From NCBI GenBank assembly GCA_041391965.1, contig JAWKMZ010000004.1:248001-312000 (forward strand): 64,000 bases of DNA, written 5' to 3'. Position 1 is the first letter of the stretch. Every line of letters starts with the position of its first letter. Under the pieces are notes generated by a model. The model saw only the letters and a list, made by a program, of their open reading frames with translations. It was not told the origin of the DNA and did no database searches. The position numbers and the translations under genes are program-made. Shown here in pieces: positions 18,018 through 27,171 of the stretch. Source of the stretch: JAWKMZ01 sp041391965. Its GTDB lineage: Bacteria; Bacteroidota; Bacteroidia; Flavobacteriales; Flavobacteriaceae.

Positions 18018-19478
18018 ATGAATTCAGAAATAAGACAGCTACAACCGCAAGCCCTATGGAATAAATTTGCCGATTTAAATGCAGTGCCAAGACCATCAAA
18101 AAAAGAAGCACGTGTTATTGCGTTTATGAAAGATTTTGGTAAAAGTCTCGGTTTAGAAACCATTGAGGACAGTGTCGGTAATGTAATTATAAAAAAACCA
18201 GCCACTTCTGGAATGGAAGACCGAAAACCGATTGTAATGCAATCGCATTTAGATATGGTACATCAAAAAAACAACGATACCAAGTTTGATTTTGGTTCAC
18301 AAGGGATTGAAATGTACGTTGATGACGATTGGGTAAAGGCAAAAGGCACAACACTTGGAGCAGATAATGGACTTGGTGTTGCCACTATTATGGCAATTTT
18401 AGAAAGTACAAACATTCCGCATCCAGCTATTGAAGCCTTGTTTACCATTGATGAAGAAACAGGAATGACAGGAGCTATGGGATTAAAAGGCGGTTTGTTA
18501 AATGGCGAAATTCTTTTGAACTTAGATACTGAAGAAGATGATGAGATTGGAGTAGGTTGTGCAGGTGGCGTTGATGTGACAGCTACCAGAACCTATGAAG
18601 TTGAAGAAACACCTGAGTTTAAAACAGGTTATAAAATTACTGTAAAAGGACTAAATGGAGGACACTCTGGAATGGACATTCATAAGGGTTTGGGAAATGC
18701 TAATAAATTGATGAACCGTTTATTGTTTGATGGTTTTGAAAATTTTGGATTGCGAATTTCTGAAATTGATGGTGGCAGTTTGCGCAATGCTATTCCTCGT
18801 GAAAGTAATGCTATTGTAGCTATTGATGCGATTCATGAAGCCGCTTTTGTTTCTGAAATGGAAGCCTTGGTTAATGATATTAAAGCAGAGTTTAAAACGA
18901 TGGAACCTCATTTAAAAATAGAGGTTTCTAAAGTTGAAACACCAAAAACTATAATGGATTTGGGAGTTCAAGAAGGAGTAACAAGAGCCTTGTATGCTGC
19001 TTGCAATGGTGTGTATAGAATGAGCGCAGATATTGAAGGTCTTGTTGAAACGTCTAATAATATTGCTCGTGTTGTTGTAAAAGATGGCACTATTATGATA
19101 GGTTGCTTAACGCGTTCATCTGTTGAAAGTTCTAAATGGGATTTGGCAAACATGTTGAGAGCTACTTTTGAATTGACTGGATGCGAAGTTGAATTTAGTG
19201 GTGATTATCCTGGTTGGACACCTAATATGGATTCGCCAATTTTAAAGTTGATGTCTAAATTATATGTAGAAATAAATGGTAAAGAAGCACATGTTGCTGC
19301 TTGTCATGCAGGATTAGAATGTGGTATCTTAGGAACTAATTACCCAACTATGGATATGATAAGTTTTGGACCGAATATTAAAGGTGCTCATTCACCAGAT
19401 GAACGTGCGCAAATTTCATCAGTTCAAAAATATTGGAAGTTTGTATTGGAAATTTTAAAGCAAATTCCTAAAAAATAA
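18018..19478 (+). CDS. pepD: Aminoacyl-histidine dipeptidase (Xaa-His dipeptidase, M20)
   Basis: A 486-residue cytosolic zinc peptidase cleaving dipeptides such as carnosine-like Xaa-His. M20 metal and catalytic motifs are in order: MQSHLDMVHQKN, GADNGLGVATIMA, TIDEETGMTGAMGL, NLDTEEDDEIGVGCAGG, and ACHAGLECG near the C-terminus. The dimerisation 'lid' begins GGHSGMDIHKGLGNANKLM. Start MNSEIRQLQPQALW at 18018 is chosen because the eight extra residues from an upstream in-frame start have no family counterpart and the first of those codons overlaps the promoter box. Confidence 0.93.
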   Translation: MNSEIRQLQPQALWNKFADLNAVPRPSKKEARVIAFMKDFGKSLGLETIEDSVGNVIIKKPATSGMEDRKPIVMQSHLDMVHQKNNDTKFDFGSQGIEMYVDDDWVKAKGTTLGADNGLGVATIMAILESTNIPHPAIEALFTIDEETGMTGAMGLKGGLLNGEILLNLDTEEDDEIGVGCAGGVDVTATRTYEVEETPEFKTGYKITVKGLNGGHSGMDIHKGLGNANKLMNRLLFDGFENFGLRISEIDGGSLRNAIPRESNAIVAIDAIHEAAFVSEMEALVNDIKAEFKTMEPHLKIEVSKVETPKTIMDLGVQEGVTRALYAACNGVYRMSADIEGLVETSNNIARVVVKDGTIMIGCLTRSSVESSKWDLANMLRATFELTGCEVEFSGDYPGWTPNMDSPILKLMSKLYVEINGKEAHVAACHAGLECGILGTNYPTMDMISFGPNIKGAHSPDERAQISSVQKYWKFVLEILKQIPKK

Positions 19479-19490
19479 AAGCATATAAAC

Positions 19491-19522
19491 AAAAAAAGCA
19501 GCTCATTTGAGCTGCTTTTTTT
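19491..19522. terminator. Bidirectional terminator pepD / PPIase
   Basis: GCAGCTC (19498-19504), loop ATTT, GAGCTGC (19509-19515), flanked by a run of A on the left and T on the right. It can end transcripts from both sides and lies between convergent genes. Confidence 0.9.
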
Positions 19523-19540
19523 ATATCATATAATTAAAAA

Positions 19541-20704
19541 TTACTTTGTAATCTCTACCAATTCTATAATAAATATCAAATCGGTGTTTGGTTGAATTGG
19601 ACCTCTACCTTTTTCACCATAGGCTAAATGTGATGGAATATAAAAGAAACTTTTATCGCCTACATGCATTTGCGCAACAGCTTCTTTAAAACCAGCAATC
19701 ATTTGAGCATCTGGACTTATTTTCATTGGCATTGGCGAATACATTTGACGTTTTATTTTTTCAGGATTTAGCATTCCATATTTTTCTTCAACAGTAGATA
19801 CATTACTGTCAAATAATTTTCCATCAGTATAATAACCTTCATACCATACTTTTACATTATCACCTTGCTTTGGTTTTGCACCAGTTCCTTTGGTAATATT
19901 GTAAACTTTTAAGCCAGAAGCCAACGTTTTTGCTTTGCCTTCATAAGTTTCTAAGGCTGGTTTCATATCAGCCGCCGCCGCTTTAGATTTTTCTTCTTTT
20001 ATACGATTTTCTTCTGCTAATTTTGCTTGTTTTTCTTTTTCTGCTTTTTCAGCTTCAGCAAAATGATTTTTGAACACCATTGGTGCATCAAACGCTTTGG
20101 CTTCAGCACCTTTACGGATAATATTCACTTCGTTCATAATCACAGGAACTTCAGGTTTGTCACCCGGTTTTGTGGTTTTAACGCCAGCTATTTTGTGCAA
20201 AACATCTTCGCCTTTTACCAAATACCCAAATACATTATAGCTACCATCTAAAAAGGGTGTTGCTTTTTCAGTAATAAAAAACTGGCTTCCGTTAGTGTTA
20301 GGACCAGAATTCGCCATTGATAGGGTACCTACTTTATCATGTTTAAGGCTGTCAGAAATTTCGTTATTAAACTTGTAACCTGGTCCGCCAGAACCTGTTC
20401 CTGTTGGATCACCACCTTGAATCATAAATTCATCAATAATTCTGTGGAACGTTAATCCGTTATAATATTTTTTTCCGAGGTAAGCACTATCTACTAAGGT
20501 GTTGGTGCCTTCGGCTAAGGACACAAAATTGGCAACTGTTACTGGTGCTTTTTTGTATTCTAATTCTAAGACCATAGTACCATTATTAGTAACAATTTCG
20601 GCATATAGTCCATCTTTTAAATCAGGATATTTATCCTTACAGGCTGTTGCTGTTACAAGAGCAAACAATAGCATTAATTGAAATGCTTTTTTAATCAATC
20701 GCAT
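19541..20704 (-). CDS. Dual-family peptidylprolyl isomerase lipoprotein (cyclophilin + FKBP)
   Basis: A 387-residue lipoprotein (lipobox ending TATAC, cysteine 22). Residues 33-200 are a cyclophilin with YNGLTFHRIIDEFMIQGGDP, SMANSGPNTNGSQFFIT and FLDGSYNVFGYL. Residues of about 212-247 form a charged, Ala/Lys/Glu-rich helical linker. Residues 263-387 are an FKBP domain with KVWYEGYYTDGKLFDSN, GFKEAVAQMHVGDKSFFYIP, AYGEKGRGPIQPNTDLIF. Both active sites look intact. Cyclophilin-FKBP fusions (dual-family immunophilins) are known from flavobacteria and spirochaetes. It would assist folding of exported proteins. GldI, another PPIase, lies 4 bases upstream. Confidence 0.92.
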   Translation of the reverse strand: MRLIKKAFQLMLLFALVTATACKDKYPDLKDGLYAEIVTNNGTMVLELEYKKAPVTVANFVSLAEGTNTLVDSAYLGKKYYNGLTFHRIIDEFMIQGGDPTGTGSGGPGYKFNNEISDSLKHDKVGTLSMANSGPNTNGSQFFITEKATPFLDGSYNVFGYLVKGEDVLHKIAGVKTTKPGDKPEVPVIMNEVNIIRKGAEAKAFDAPMVFKNHFAEAEKAEKEKQAKLAEENRIKEEKSKAAAADMKPALETYEGKAKTLASGLKVYNITKGTGAKPKQGDNVKVWYEGYYTDGKLFDSNVSTVEEKYGMLNPEKIKRQMYSPMPMKISPDAQMIAGFKEAVAQMHVGDKSFFYIPSHLAYGEKGRGPIQPNTDLIFIIELVEITK

Positions 20705-20708
20705 AATT

Positions 20709-21257
20709 TTAATCGTTTTGGGTTTGAGTTATTGTATGTACGGTTACTTTACAAATTAAGGGCGTATTGGTTCCTATTTTTTTGGTATCGCCATAGTAAC
20801 CATAAGCTTTTTGTGAAGGAAATAGAAAGGTTACAGTTTCTCCTGGTTTCATTAGTTTTAAACCTTCTCGGAGTCCTGAAAACAGTTCTTGTTTATCCAT
20901 AGAGTAGTCTCTGGGTTTGATATCTTCATCGGAATAGATGGTATTTCCATTAAAATCTTTAACGTTGTAATCAAAATTTACAATATCGCCAAAATTAGCA
21001 GTAATGGTATCTTGTTCAACTTTAACATTGTAATAATACCAAAATCCGTTTGCTGATGATAAATAGGTTTTTGAGGTGTCTTTTTCTATGATGTTTTGTA
21101 TGAGTTCTTGTTCTTTTAAGTTGAGTTTTTTGTTGCGTTCTGCAGAGGCTTTTATAAACGAGCCTGTTTTTTGTGAAACGGGACGTCTGGCTTCTGGCGA
21201 TTTACAACTGCTGAAACTTAAGGATAAAAGGAATATTAAAGTGAACGCTTTAATCAT
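20709..21257 (-). CDS. gldI: Gliding motility-associated FKBP-type PPIase GldI
   Basis: A 182-residue lipoprotein (FLLSLSFSSC, cysteine 18). A short helical N-terminal part (RNKKLNLKEQELIQNIIEKD) typical of GldI precedes an FKBP domain with FWYYYNVKVEQDTITANFGDIVNFDYNV, FSGLREGLKLMKPGETVTFLFP and KAYGYYGD. GldI is needed for gliding in Flavobacterium johnsoniae. Its presence points to a gliding/type IX secretion lineage; other gld genes are not in this window. It overlaps the upstream DHH phosphoesterase gene by 4 bases and is followed by the dual PPIase. Confidence 0.9.
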   Translation of the reverse strand: MIKAFTLIFLLSLSFSSCKSPEARRPVSQKTGSFIKASAERNKKLNLKEQELIQNIIEKDTSKTYLSSANGFWYYYNVKVEQDTITANFGDIVNFDYNVKDFNGNTIYSDEDIKPRDYSMDKQELFSGLREGLKLMKPGETVTFLFPSQKAYGYYGDTKKIGTNTPLICKVTVHTITQTQND

Positions 21258-22270
21258 AAATTTAAGGCTTCTTTATAACGTGGCAATATACTAATAAATT
21301 TTTCAACTGTGTCATTTAAATTCAAATCACTTTTGCCACCTGCAGCATTGGTGTGTCCTCCACCTTCAAAATGAGCTCTTGAAAATTCATTTACTGAAAA
21401 GTTACCTTTACTTCGCAAAGATATTTTTATGATGCCTTCTTGTTTGTGCTCAATAAAAATAGCGGCAAAAATGATGTTTTTTATAGATAAGCCATAATTG
21501 ACAAATCCTTCTGTATCTCCTTTTTTAAAATTGAATTGATTAAGTTCTTCTTGAGTTAGCGTGATATAAGCAGTTCTTAACTCTGGTATTACTTTTAAAT
21601 TGCTCAATGCTTTACCTAATAATTGTAACCTATCATAACTATTTGTATCATAAATTTCATTGTAAATAGCGGAGTGGTTGGCGCCTTTTTTGATTAAATC
21701 GGCAGCCACATGATGTGTTACACTTGTAGTGGACGGAAACCTGAACGAGCCTGTATCTGTCAACATACCAGCATATAAGCAGGTTGCTATATTAGAATCA
21801 ATATGTTGAGCATCATTGAGCATTTCTATAAAATGATAGACCATTTCGCAGGTAGAGCTCATAGTTGTATCACTATATAAGTAGGTTGCATAATCATCAG
21901 GTTGCTGATGATGGTCAATCATTATTTTTATGGCATTAGCCGTTTGTAAAACAGGTTCCATATCACCAGCTCTGTGTAAAGCATTAAAATCTAAGGTAAA
22001 AATAAGTTCGGCCTGTTTAATTAATTCATCTGCTGTTGTTTTATCAGATTCGTATTTGATAATAATATCTTCATTTGGCATCCATTTTAAAAAACCTGGA
22101 TAATCATTTGGAACAATCACTGTTGCCTTATGGTTGCGTAACTTAAGGTAATGGTAAAGGCCTAAGGTAGAACCAATAGCATCACCATCAGGATTTTTAT
22201 GCGGAACAATAACTATTTTTTTTGGACTACAGAGGAGCGCTTTTATTTTTGAAATATCTTGTTTTGTCAT
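21254..22270 (-). CDS. DHH-family phosphoesterase (NrnA-like oligoribonuclease / pAp phosphatase)
   Basis: A 338-residue cytosolic enzyme. The DHH domain shows VPHKNPDGDAIGSTLGLYHYL (first metal ligands), FTLDFNALHRAGDM, and the namesake DHH in IMIDHHQQPDDYA. The DHHA1 nucleic-acid domain ends with SRAHFEGGGHTNAAGG. Relatives degrade nanoRNA and convert pAp to AMP; since no Orn is in view, NrnA-type function is likely but not proven. First gene of a probable NrnA-GldI-PPIase operon, divergent from ndk. Confidence 0.88.
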   Translation of the reverse strand: MTKQDISKIKALLCSPKKIVIVPHKNPDGDAIGSTLGLYHYLKLRNHKATVIVPNDYPGFLKWMPNEDIIIKYESDKTTADELIKQAELIFTLDFNALHRAGDMEPVLQTANAIKIMIDHHQQPDDYATYLYSDTTMSSTCEMVYHFIEMLNDAQHIDSNIATCLYAGMLTDTGSFRFPSTTSVTHHVAADLIKKGANHSAIYNEIYDTNSYDRLQLLGKALSNLKVIPELRTAYITLTQEELNQFNFKKGDTEGFVNYGLSIKNIIFAAIFIEHKQEGIIKISLRSKGNFSVNEFSRAHFEGGGHTNAAGGKSDLNLNDTVEKFISILPRYKEALNL

Positions 22271-22329
22271 AGCCTACGAAGATACAATTTTTTAAGATGT
22301 CTTTGTATGGTTTTTATAGAGAAATACAT

Positions 22330-22337
22330 TACTTTTG
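22330..22337 (+). promoter_or_regulatory. Candidate -7 box of ndk
   Basis: TACTTTTG fits TAnnTTTG, 21 bases before the ndk ATG. The best upstream TTTG (22302-22305) lies 24 bases away, slightly too far. Confidence 0.45.
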
Positions 22338-22358
22338 CACCGAATTTAAATAAAAAAA

Positions 22359-22778
22359 ATGGCAACTAACAGAACATTTACAATGCTTAAGCCAGATGCT
22401 GTAGAAAAAGGGCACATTGGCGCAATCTTAGAAAAAATCAATGCTTCAGGCTTTAAAATTGTGGCATTAAAATTAACACACATGACCACTGCTGATGCAA
22501 AAGCATTTTATGCTGTTCACAGTGAGCGTCCATTTTATGGTGAATTGGTTGAGTACATGACTCGTGGACCAATTGTAGCTGCAATTTTGGAAAAAGATAA
22601 TGCAGTTGAAGATTTTAGAACCTTAATTGGTGCTACAAATCCTGCTGATGCTGCTGAAGGAACTATCCGTAAATTGTATGCTGCTTCTATAGGTGAAAAT
22701 GCAGTTCATGGAAGTGATAGCGATGATAATGCTGCTATTGAAAGTGCATTCCATTTTTCAGGAAGAGAGCAATTTTAA
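22359..22778 (+). CDS. ndk: Nucleoside diphosphate kinase
   Basis: A 139-residue enzyme transferring the gamma-phosphate between NTPs and NDPs through phosphohistidine. It shows RTFTMLKPDAVEKGHIG at the start, ERPFYGELVEYMTRGPIVA, and the active-site NAVHGSDSDDNAAIE with the catalytic histidine. Length is normal. It has its own promoter box and a strong terminator shared with the convergent cold-shock gene. Confidence 0.97.
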   Translation: MATNRTFTMLKPDAVEKGHIGAILEKINASGFKIVALKLTHMTTADAKAFYAVHSERPFYGELVEYMTRGPIVAAILEKDNAVEDFRTLIGATNPADAAEGTIRKLYAASIGENAVHGSDSDDNAAIESAFHFSGREQF

Positions 22779-22800
22779 GGAAAATAACACCTATTTTATA

Positions 22801-22830
22801 AAAAAACCTGCAACATTTGTTGCAGGTTTT
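22801..22830. terminator. Bidirectional terminator ndk / cold-shock gene
   Basis: CCTGCAAC (22807-22814), loop ATTT, GTTGCAGG (22819-22826), preceded by six A and followed by T's, between convergent genes. Confidence 0.9.
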
Positions 22831-22857
22831 TACATTTTAAAAAGCGAATACTATATA

Positions 22858-23049
22858 TTAGATAACTTTTACGTTAACTGCGTTTAGTCCTTTTTTTCCT
22901 TCTGTAAGATCAAATTCAACTTGGTCGCCTTCACGAATTTCGTCAATTAATCCTGAAATGTGAACAAAATGTTCTTTGTTGTTTCCTTCTTCAGTGATAA
23001 AACCAAATCCTTTGGCATCGTTGAAAAATTTTACGGTTCCTTTACTCAT
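22858..23049 (-). CDS. Cold-shock domain protein (CspA family)
   Basis: A 63-residue single cold-shock domain. RNP1 (KGFGFITEE) and RNP2 (EHFVHISG) are intact. Such proteins bind single-stranded RNA/DNA and act as RNA chaperones. It ends LNAVNVKVI, typical of the family. A -7 box lies 36 bases upstream, giving a short leader of about 30 bases rather than the long thermosensor leader of enterobacterial cspA. Confidence 0.95.
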   Translation of the reverse strand: MSKGTVKFFNDAKGFGFITEEGNNKEHFVHISGLIDEIREGDQVEFDLTEGKKGLNAVNVKVI

Positions 23050-23084
23050 TGTAATAAATATTAAATTAATTATGTATTGATAGT

Positions 23085-23092
23085 CAAAGATA
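23085..23092 (-). promoter_or_regulatory. Candidate -7 box of the cold-shock gene
   Basis: The minus strand reads TATCTTTG, matching TAnnTTTG, 36 bases before the start codon. No convincing TTG at ideal spacing (a TTG lies 15 bases upstream). Confidence 0.4.
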
Positions 23093-23129
23093 ATGCCAAA
23101 AAACTTACAAACATATTTTTAGAGCAAAA

Positions 23130-24299
23130 TTATTTTTTTAGAGGTGCTACATACACAAGAACATATAAAATTACTATAAGTGTCGCAATGCCAGTTGTTA
23201 TAAAAACAGCAGATGCTCCAAATTTATACCAAATTATTCCTGCCATTGTGCTGGCCAACATAGCACTTAAACTTTGAAATGCGGAAAACATGCCAATAGC
23301 AGTCGCAGTATCTTTTTTATCTGAAATATTACTAATCCATGCTTTTGAAATGCCTTCGGTTGCCGCTGCATAAATACCATATATAAAAAATAGTCCTATA
23401 AAGAGATAGAAACTATGGGTGTTTGCCATTCCGAAATAGACAATTGAAAACAATATCAATCCACAAATAAAGACTTTTTTGAGTCCTATTTTGTCTGCTA
23501 AAATTCCTAACGGAAACGAAAATAAGGCATAAATTAAATTATAAAAGATATAAATACCAATAACAGAAGTGTCATCCAAACCAGCTGCTTTTACCTTAAG
23601 TAATAAAAAGACATCACTACTATTAAACAAAGTAAAAACCAACAAACCGATAACAAGTTTTTTGTAGGTTAAATTACTTTGTCTCCAATAGCTTAAAAAA
23701 GAAAAGAAGCTGACTTTCTTTTGAATTTTGGGTTCTTGTCTTTTTTCTTTGAGATAAAAGGATGCAATAATGGCCAAAAGCCCAGGAATGAAGGCGATAA
23801 AGAATAAGGTTTTGTAATCTTTGGGATTGTAAAACAAATATAGCAAAGCCAAAGCTGGACCTAAAACGGCACCAAAGGTGTCCATTGAACGATGGAAACC
23901 GAAAACTTTTGCTTTTGTTTGCGCTGTAGCTTCATCTGAAAGTAAAGCATCTCTGGCACTTGTACGTATGCCTTTGCCCAAACGATCAAGCGTACGAGCA
24001 AAAAACACCCAAAGCGGAAAGATAAATACAGCCATCATAGGTTTAGAAATAGCACTGAAGGTATAACCCAATTGTACAAATGGTACGCGTTTGCCTATAA
24101 CATCACTGCGTTTTCCGAAATAGCCTTTGCTCAATCCAGCAGTCGCTTCGGCAAATCCTTCCAAAACACCAATAAGTACAATGGTAAATCCAATGCTTTT
24201 TAAGTAAATAGGTAAGATAGGATACAGCATTTCACTTGCAGCATCAGTCAACAGACTAATGAGTGATAAAATCCAAACGGTTTTGCTAATGTGTTTCAA
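23130..24299 (-). CDS. Major facilitator superfamily transporter
   Basis: A 389-residue membrane protein with about 11-12 hydrophobic segments. The MFS loop 2-3 signature is visible as GYFGKRSDVIGKRVPFVQLGY, and the second-half equivalent as GILADKIGLKKVFICGL. N-terminal TDAASEMLYPILPIYLKSIG and the conserved DRLGKGIRTSARDALLSDEA place it in a well-populated MFS subgroup of unknown substrate, sometimes called 'permease of unknown cargo'. No binding-site inference is possible by eye. The next gene downstream is the cold-shock gene with its own promoter. Confidence 0.88.
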   Translation of the reverse strand: MKHISKTVWILSLISLLTDAASEMLYPILPIYLKSIGFTIVLIGVLEGFAEATAGLSKGYFGKRSDVIGKRVPFVQLGYTFSAISKPMMAVFIFPLWVFFARTLDRLGKGIRTSARDALLSDEATAQTKAKVFGFHRSMDTFGAVLGPALALLYLFYNPKDYKTLFFIAFIPGLLAIIASFYLKEKRQEPKIQKKVSFFSFLSYWRQSNLTYKKLVIGLLVFTLFNSSDVFLLLKVKAAGLDDTSVIGIYIFYNLIYALFSFPLGILADKIGLKKVFICGLILFSIVYFGMANTHSFYLFIGLFFIYGIYAAATEGISKAWISNISDKKDTATAIGMFSAFQSLSAMLASTMAGIIWYKFGASAVFITTGIATLIVILYVLVYVAPLKK

Positions 24300-24318
24300 A
24301 ACTTATTAAATTCAGCAA

Positions 24319-24672
24319 CTATTTTTTAATTAGTAGCTTGCATTGTTTTCCAAATAGGGCTGCTATTCCAGCAGCAAGTCCTCCAATAGAGCTGGTGACT
24401 ATTATTAATAGATAGGGATTGCCTTGTAATGGTAATAAAACTGCTATTTTTTTTGCGAGTACATAATTATTGACTTCACTTAACCAAAACGTATAGCTCA
24501 TCCAAAACAAGAAAATAGCTAAAAAAGGAATAAAAAAAACAGCTCCTTTTTTTAGGTGTATAAAGAAAGCGGTTATAAAACTTGCAAGCATTATGGACCA
24601 CCAAGGTAAAAATTGGGATAAAATAAGTGCAATTATTAAAGTTGCTATAAAATTGAAGCTATTTTTTTTCAT
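24319..24672 (-). CDS. Small integral membrane protein, function unknown
   Basis: A 117-residue protein with about four hydrophobic segments (FNFIATLIIALILSQFLPWW, SIMLASFITAFFI, AVFFIPFLAIFLFWMSYTFWL, YLLIIVTSSIGGLAAGIAALFG). No family recognised with confidence. It sits 9 bases after the penicillin acylase gene and 19 bases before the MFS gene, so the three may be co-transcribed. Confidence 0.75.
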   Translation of the reverse strand: MKKNSFNFIATLIIALILSQFLPWWSIMLASFITAFFIHLKKGAVFFIPFLAIFLFWMSYTFWLSEVNNYVLAKKIAVLLPLQGNPYLLIIVTSSIGGLAAGIAALFGKQCKLLIKK

Positions 24673-24681
24673 AAGATATAA

Positions 24682-27096
24682 TTAGTGTTTTGGTGATAGT
24701 GTTTGCGTAGCCATGACGCCTTCGGTTACATTTTGATCTTGCATAAATAATAAGTTGATATACTCACCAGCAGCCCATTGGTCAATAAAATTATCGTAAT
24801 AGTTACTTCCAGGATTTCCTGATTGTCCACCAGGATAGATACCTAAAGCCGTTGGAGGTGATGTCATTTCAACAATCATCCGCCAAGAAGGACCATGGTT
24901 TTTTGCGGCAGCATTGACGGTATTGTAATCGCCACCAATAGGAATATCAAAACGAGAAAAAGCAGGTAAGGCTTGCAATAAATGACCAACATAGGTCCCT
25001 TTGTAAGCGCTCCAATTGTAAACGCCATGTTTTGTTTTCCAGTCAATTAAATCTTTAACCGTCTCTTTGAAGGTGATTAAAAACAAATCATTTGCAGTTT
25101 CTTTTTTCTTTGTGCTTACAATATCCATAAACGCATTGTCAGGATAATTTTTGAGCAAATAAATGGTTTGATACGTGAAAGGGGTTTTTAAAGCCACATC
25201 TTTAGTCTCAAATTCATCCCAAGTAAGTTGGTACAATTTGGTCCACCAAGTGTCCCAAATACTTGGAGCCAAAGCATCACTATCACTATAAAAATTCCAC
25301 ATCTTTATGGTGTTTAAAATTTCATTTTCTTCAGCATTTAATGAAGAAGTGTCCATATTTGCAAAGATGTATGGCAATAATTCAGATGCTTTTAAATTGT
25401 AATTGTTGTTTTGTAAATTTTTAAAATCTTGGATGCTAATGTTGTCTTTTGACCTAAAAAAATTATTAATGACTCTATTTCTATAGGTTTCATAACCATC
25501 ATTAAACACATAAAATGGATATGAAGGATCTACAGGATGTTGGTTGGCAGAACTCACAAAACCGCGTTCTGGATTTTTAATATGTGCATTAAATTTTTGT
25601 GGAATAAAACTTTGCCATTCATTTTCTGGATTGCTACCATCCATCAAAAATTTACCTTGACCTTTCCATTTATTTGGGAATAATCCTTGTATCCAAAGGG
25701 CAATATCACCATCAGTGGAAGCAAAGACAAAATTTTGAGCAGGAGCAACCCAATGTTTAAGTGCGTTGAGGTAATCTTCATAATTTTTACCTGTGTTAAA
25801 ATTGATAAGTGTGCGTTGGTTGTTGCCACCAATATGGCCAACCCATTTCATAGCATAACCTACTTTTTCGCCATTGCCTTTAAATGTGTTGTCATAACTT
25901 ACAGGACCATAATGGGTATAAAACACAGAATCAATAAACGGTTTTTGGTCTCTAATTTTGATTTCTTCAACTCTTACAGAACTGTTTTTCCATCCATTAC
26001 CATATTTATATTGTTTTTTAGTAGCATCTTTAAACTCAATTTTATACCAATCTTTTACATCACGTGTGGCATTGGTTTCTCCCCAAGCAATATGGTTGTT
26101 AAACCCAGAAATAACGCCTAAAGCTCCTGGTAGTGTTGCTCCAAATGAGTTGTGTGCAGGTGTTGCTAATTGCATCACAAACCAAATGGAAGGCAAATTG
26201 AGCCCTAAATGTGGATCGTTTGCTAAAATGGGATGACCAGAATAGGATTTGCTTCCAGAAACGGCCCAATTATTGCTGCCATTATGCGGATTTGGCGTTT
26301 CAAATGTTTCTGCAATTGAATCGAGTGGAACTTCACTTTGTGGTGTTTCGGTTATTTTTGTGTTAATGTAACTCCAATCGGTATCTTTTGGAATGACAGG
26401 ATCATTGACATCAAAAAAATCGGGATATAAGAGATTAAATCGGTCTTTACCTAACAAACGTAAGGCATTAGTGTATTCTAAATCGGAATCTCTACCACAC
26501 AGCATATCTGTCATATACATTAATAGTAAGGCGGTTTTTTTAAGAGTCCAGGGTTCTGGTTTGTAGTCCAATAATTTGTATTCTACAGGATATTCTTTTG
26601 GTTGTAATTGGTTGATGTAGCTATTAACACCATCACGATAAGCTTCCAAAAAAGTAATAATTTCTGGGTCTTCCTTCATCTTTTCTAAAGCATTGTCAGC
26701 TCCAAAACCCATGCCTTTTCTGCGCTGAGTTCGGTCATATTCTAAAGCTTTTTCACCTATAATTTCAGACAATCGACCAGCTGAAGCCATGGTTTGAAAT
26801 TCCATTTGCCACAATCGATGTTTTGCAGTAATATAGCCTTGTGCACGATATAAATCGATGTCGTTTTGCGCAAAAACATGAGGAATCAAATGGTCGTCAT
26901 AATGAATAGTAACCTTATCAGATAGTCCATCAATTAAGATGTTGCCAGTAAGTGTTTCATCATGTTCATTTTGCCAAATTCCTGTTGCTGGATTTAGAAA
27001 TTTTCCAATTGGAGGAATGCTACCAATTTTGGTGTTAAGGACATAAAAAACGATAAGTGTGAGTAATAAGGATGCTGAAAATTTTAAATAGTTCAT
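24682..27096 (-). CDS. Penicillin acylase family (Ntn-hydrolase) protein
   Basis: An 804-residue exported enzyme precursor with an N-terminal hydrophobic segment (FSASLLLTLIVFYVLNT). The alpha-chain part includes VTIHYDDHLIPHVFAQNDIDLYRAQGYITAK (split: VTIHYDDHLIPHVFA at about 62-76). The beta chain would start at the nucleophile serine 274 in GSNNWAVSG after autocleavage, followed by SGHPILANDPHLGLN. The C-terminal GGDYNTVNAA and GGQSGNPGS are also typical. Family members cleave amides including beta-lactam side chains and acyl-homoserine lactones; this substrate is unknown. First of a likely three-gene unit. Confidence 0.92.
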   Translation of the reverse strand: MNYLKFSASLLLTLIVFYVLNTKIGSIPPIGKFLNPATGIWQNEHDETLTGNILIDGLSDKVTIHYDDHLIPHVFAQNDIDLYRAQGYITAKHRLWQMEFQTMASAGRLSEIIGEKALEYDRTQRRKGMGFGADNALEKMKEDPEIITFLEAYRDGVNSYINQLQPKEYPVEYKLLDYKPEPWTLKKTALLLMYMTDMLCGRDSDLEYTNALRLLGKDRFNLLYPDFFDVNDPVIPKDTDWSYINTKITETPQSEVPLDSIAETFETPNPHNGSNNWAVSGSKSYSGHPILANDPHLGLNLPSIWFVMQLATPAHNSFGATLPGALGVISGFNNHIAWGETNATRDVKDWYKIEFKDATKKQYKYGNGWKNSSVRVEEIKIRDQKPFIDSVFYTHYGPVSYDNTFKGNGEKVGYAMKWVGHIGGNNQRTLINFNTGKNYEDYLNALKHWVAPAQNFVFASTDGDIALWIQGLFPNKWKGQGKFLMDGSNPENEWQSFIPQKFNAHIKNPERGFVSSANQHPVDPSYPFYVFNDGYETYRNRVINNFFRSKDNISIQDFKNLQNNNYNLKASELLPYIFANMDTSSLNAEENEILNTIKMWNFYSDSDALAPSIWDTWWTKLYQLTWDEFETKDVALKTPFTYQTIYLLKNYPDNAFMDIVSTKKKETANDLFLITFKETVKDLIDWKTKHGVYNWSAYKGTYVGHLLQALPAFSRFDIPIGGDYNTVNAAAKNHGPSWRMIVEMTSPPTALGIYPGGQSGNPGSNYYDNFIDQWAAGEYINLLFMQDQNVTEGVMATQTLSPKH

Positions 27097-27171
27097 TGAG
27101 TAGTTAAGTTAAGGACTTGAAAATACTAAATAAAATTGAAACAAAATAAAAAGAGTATCTAAAATGAAATT

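Noticed and set aside
25687..26236. Overlapping plus-strand ORFs of 144 and 92 residues
   Set aside because: Antisense to the penicillin acylase gene, with Cys/Phe/Ile-rich compositions typical of shadow frames.
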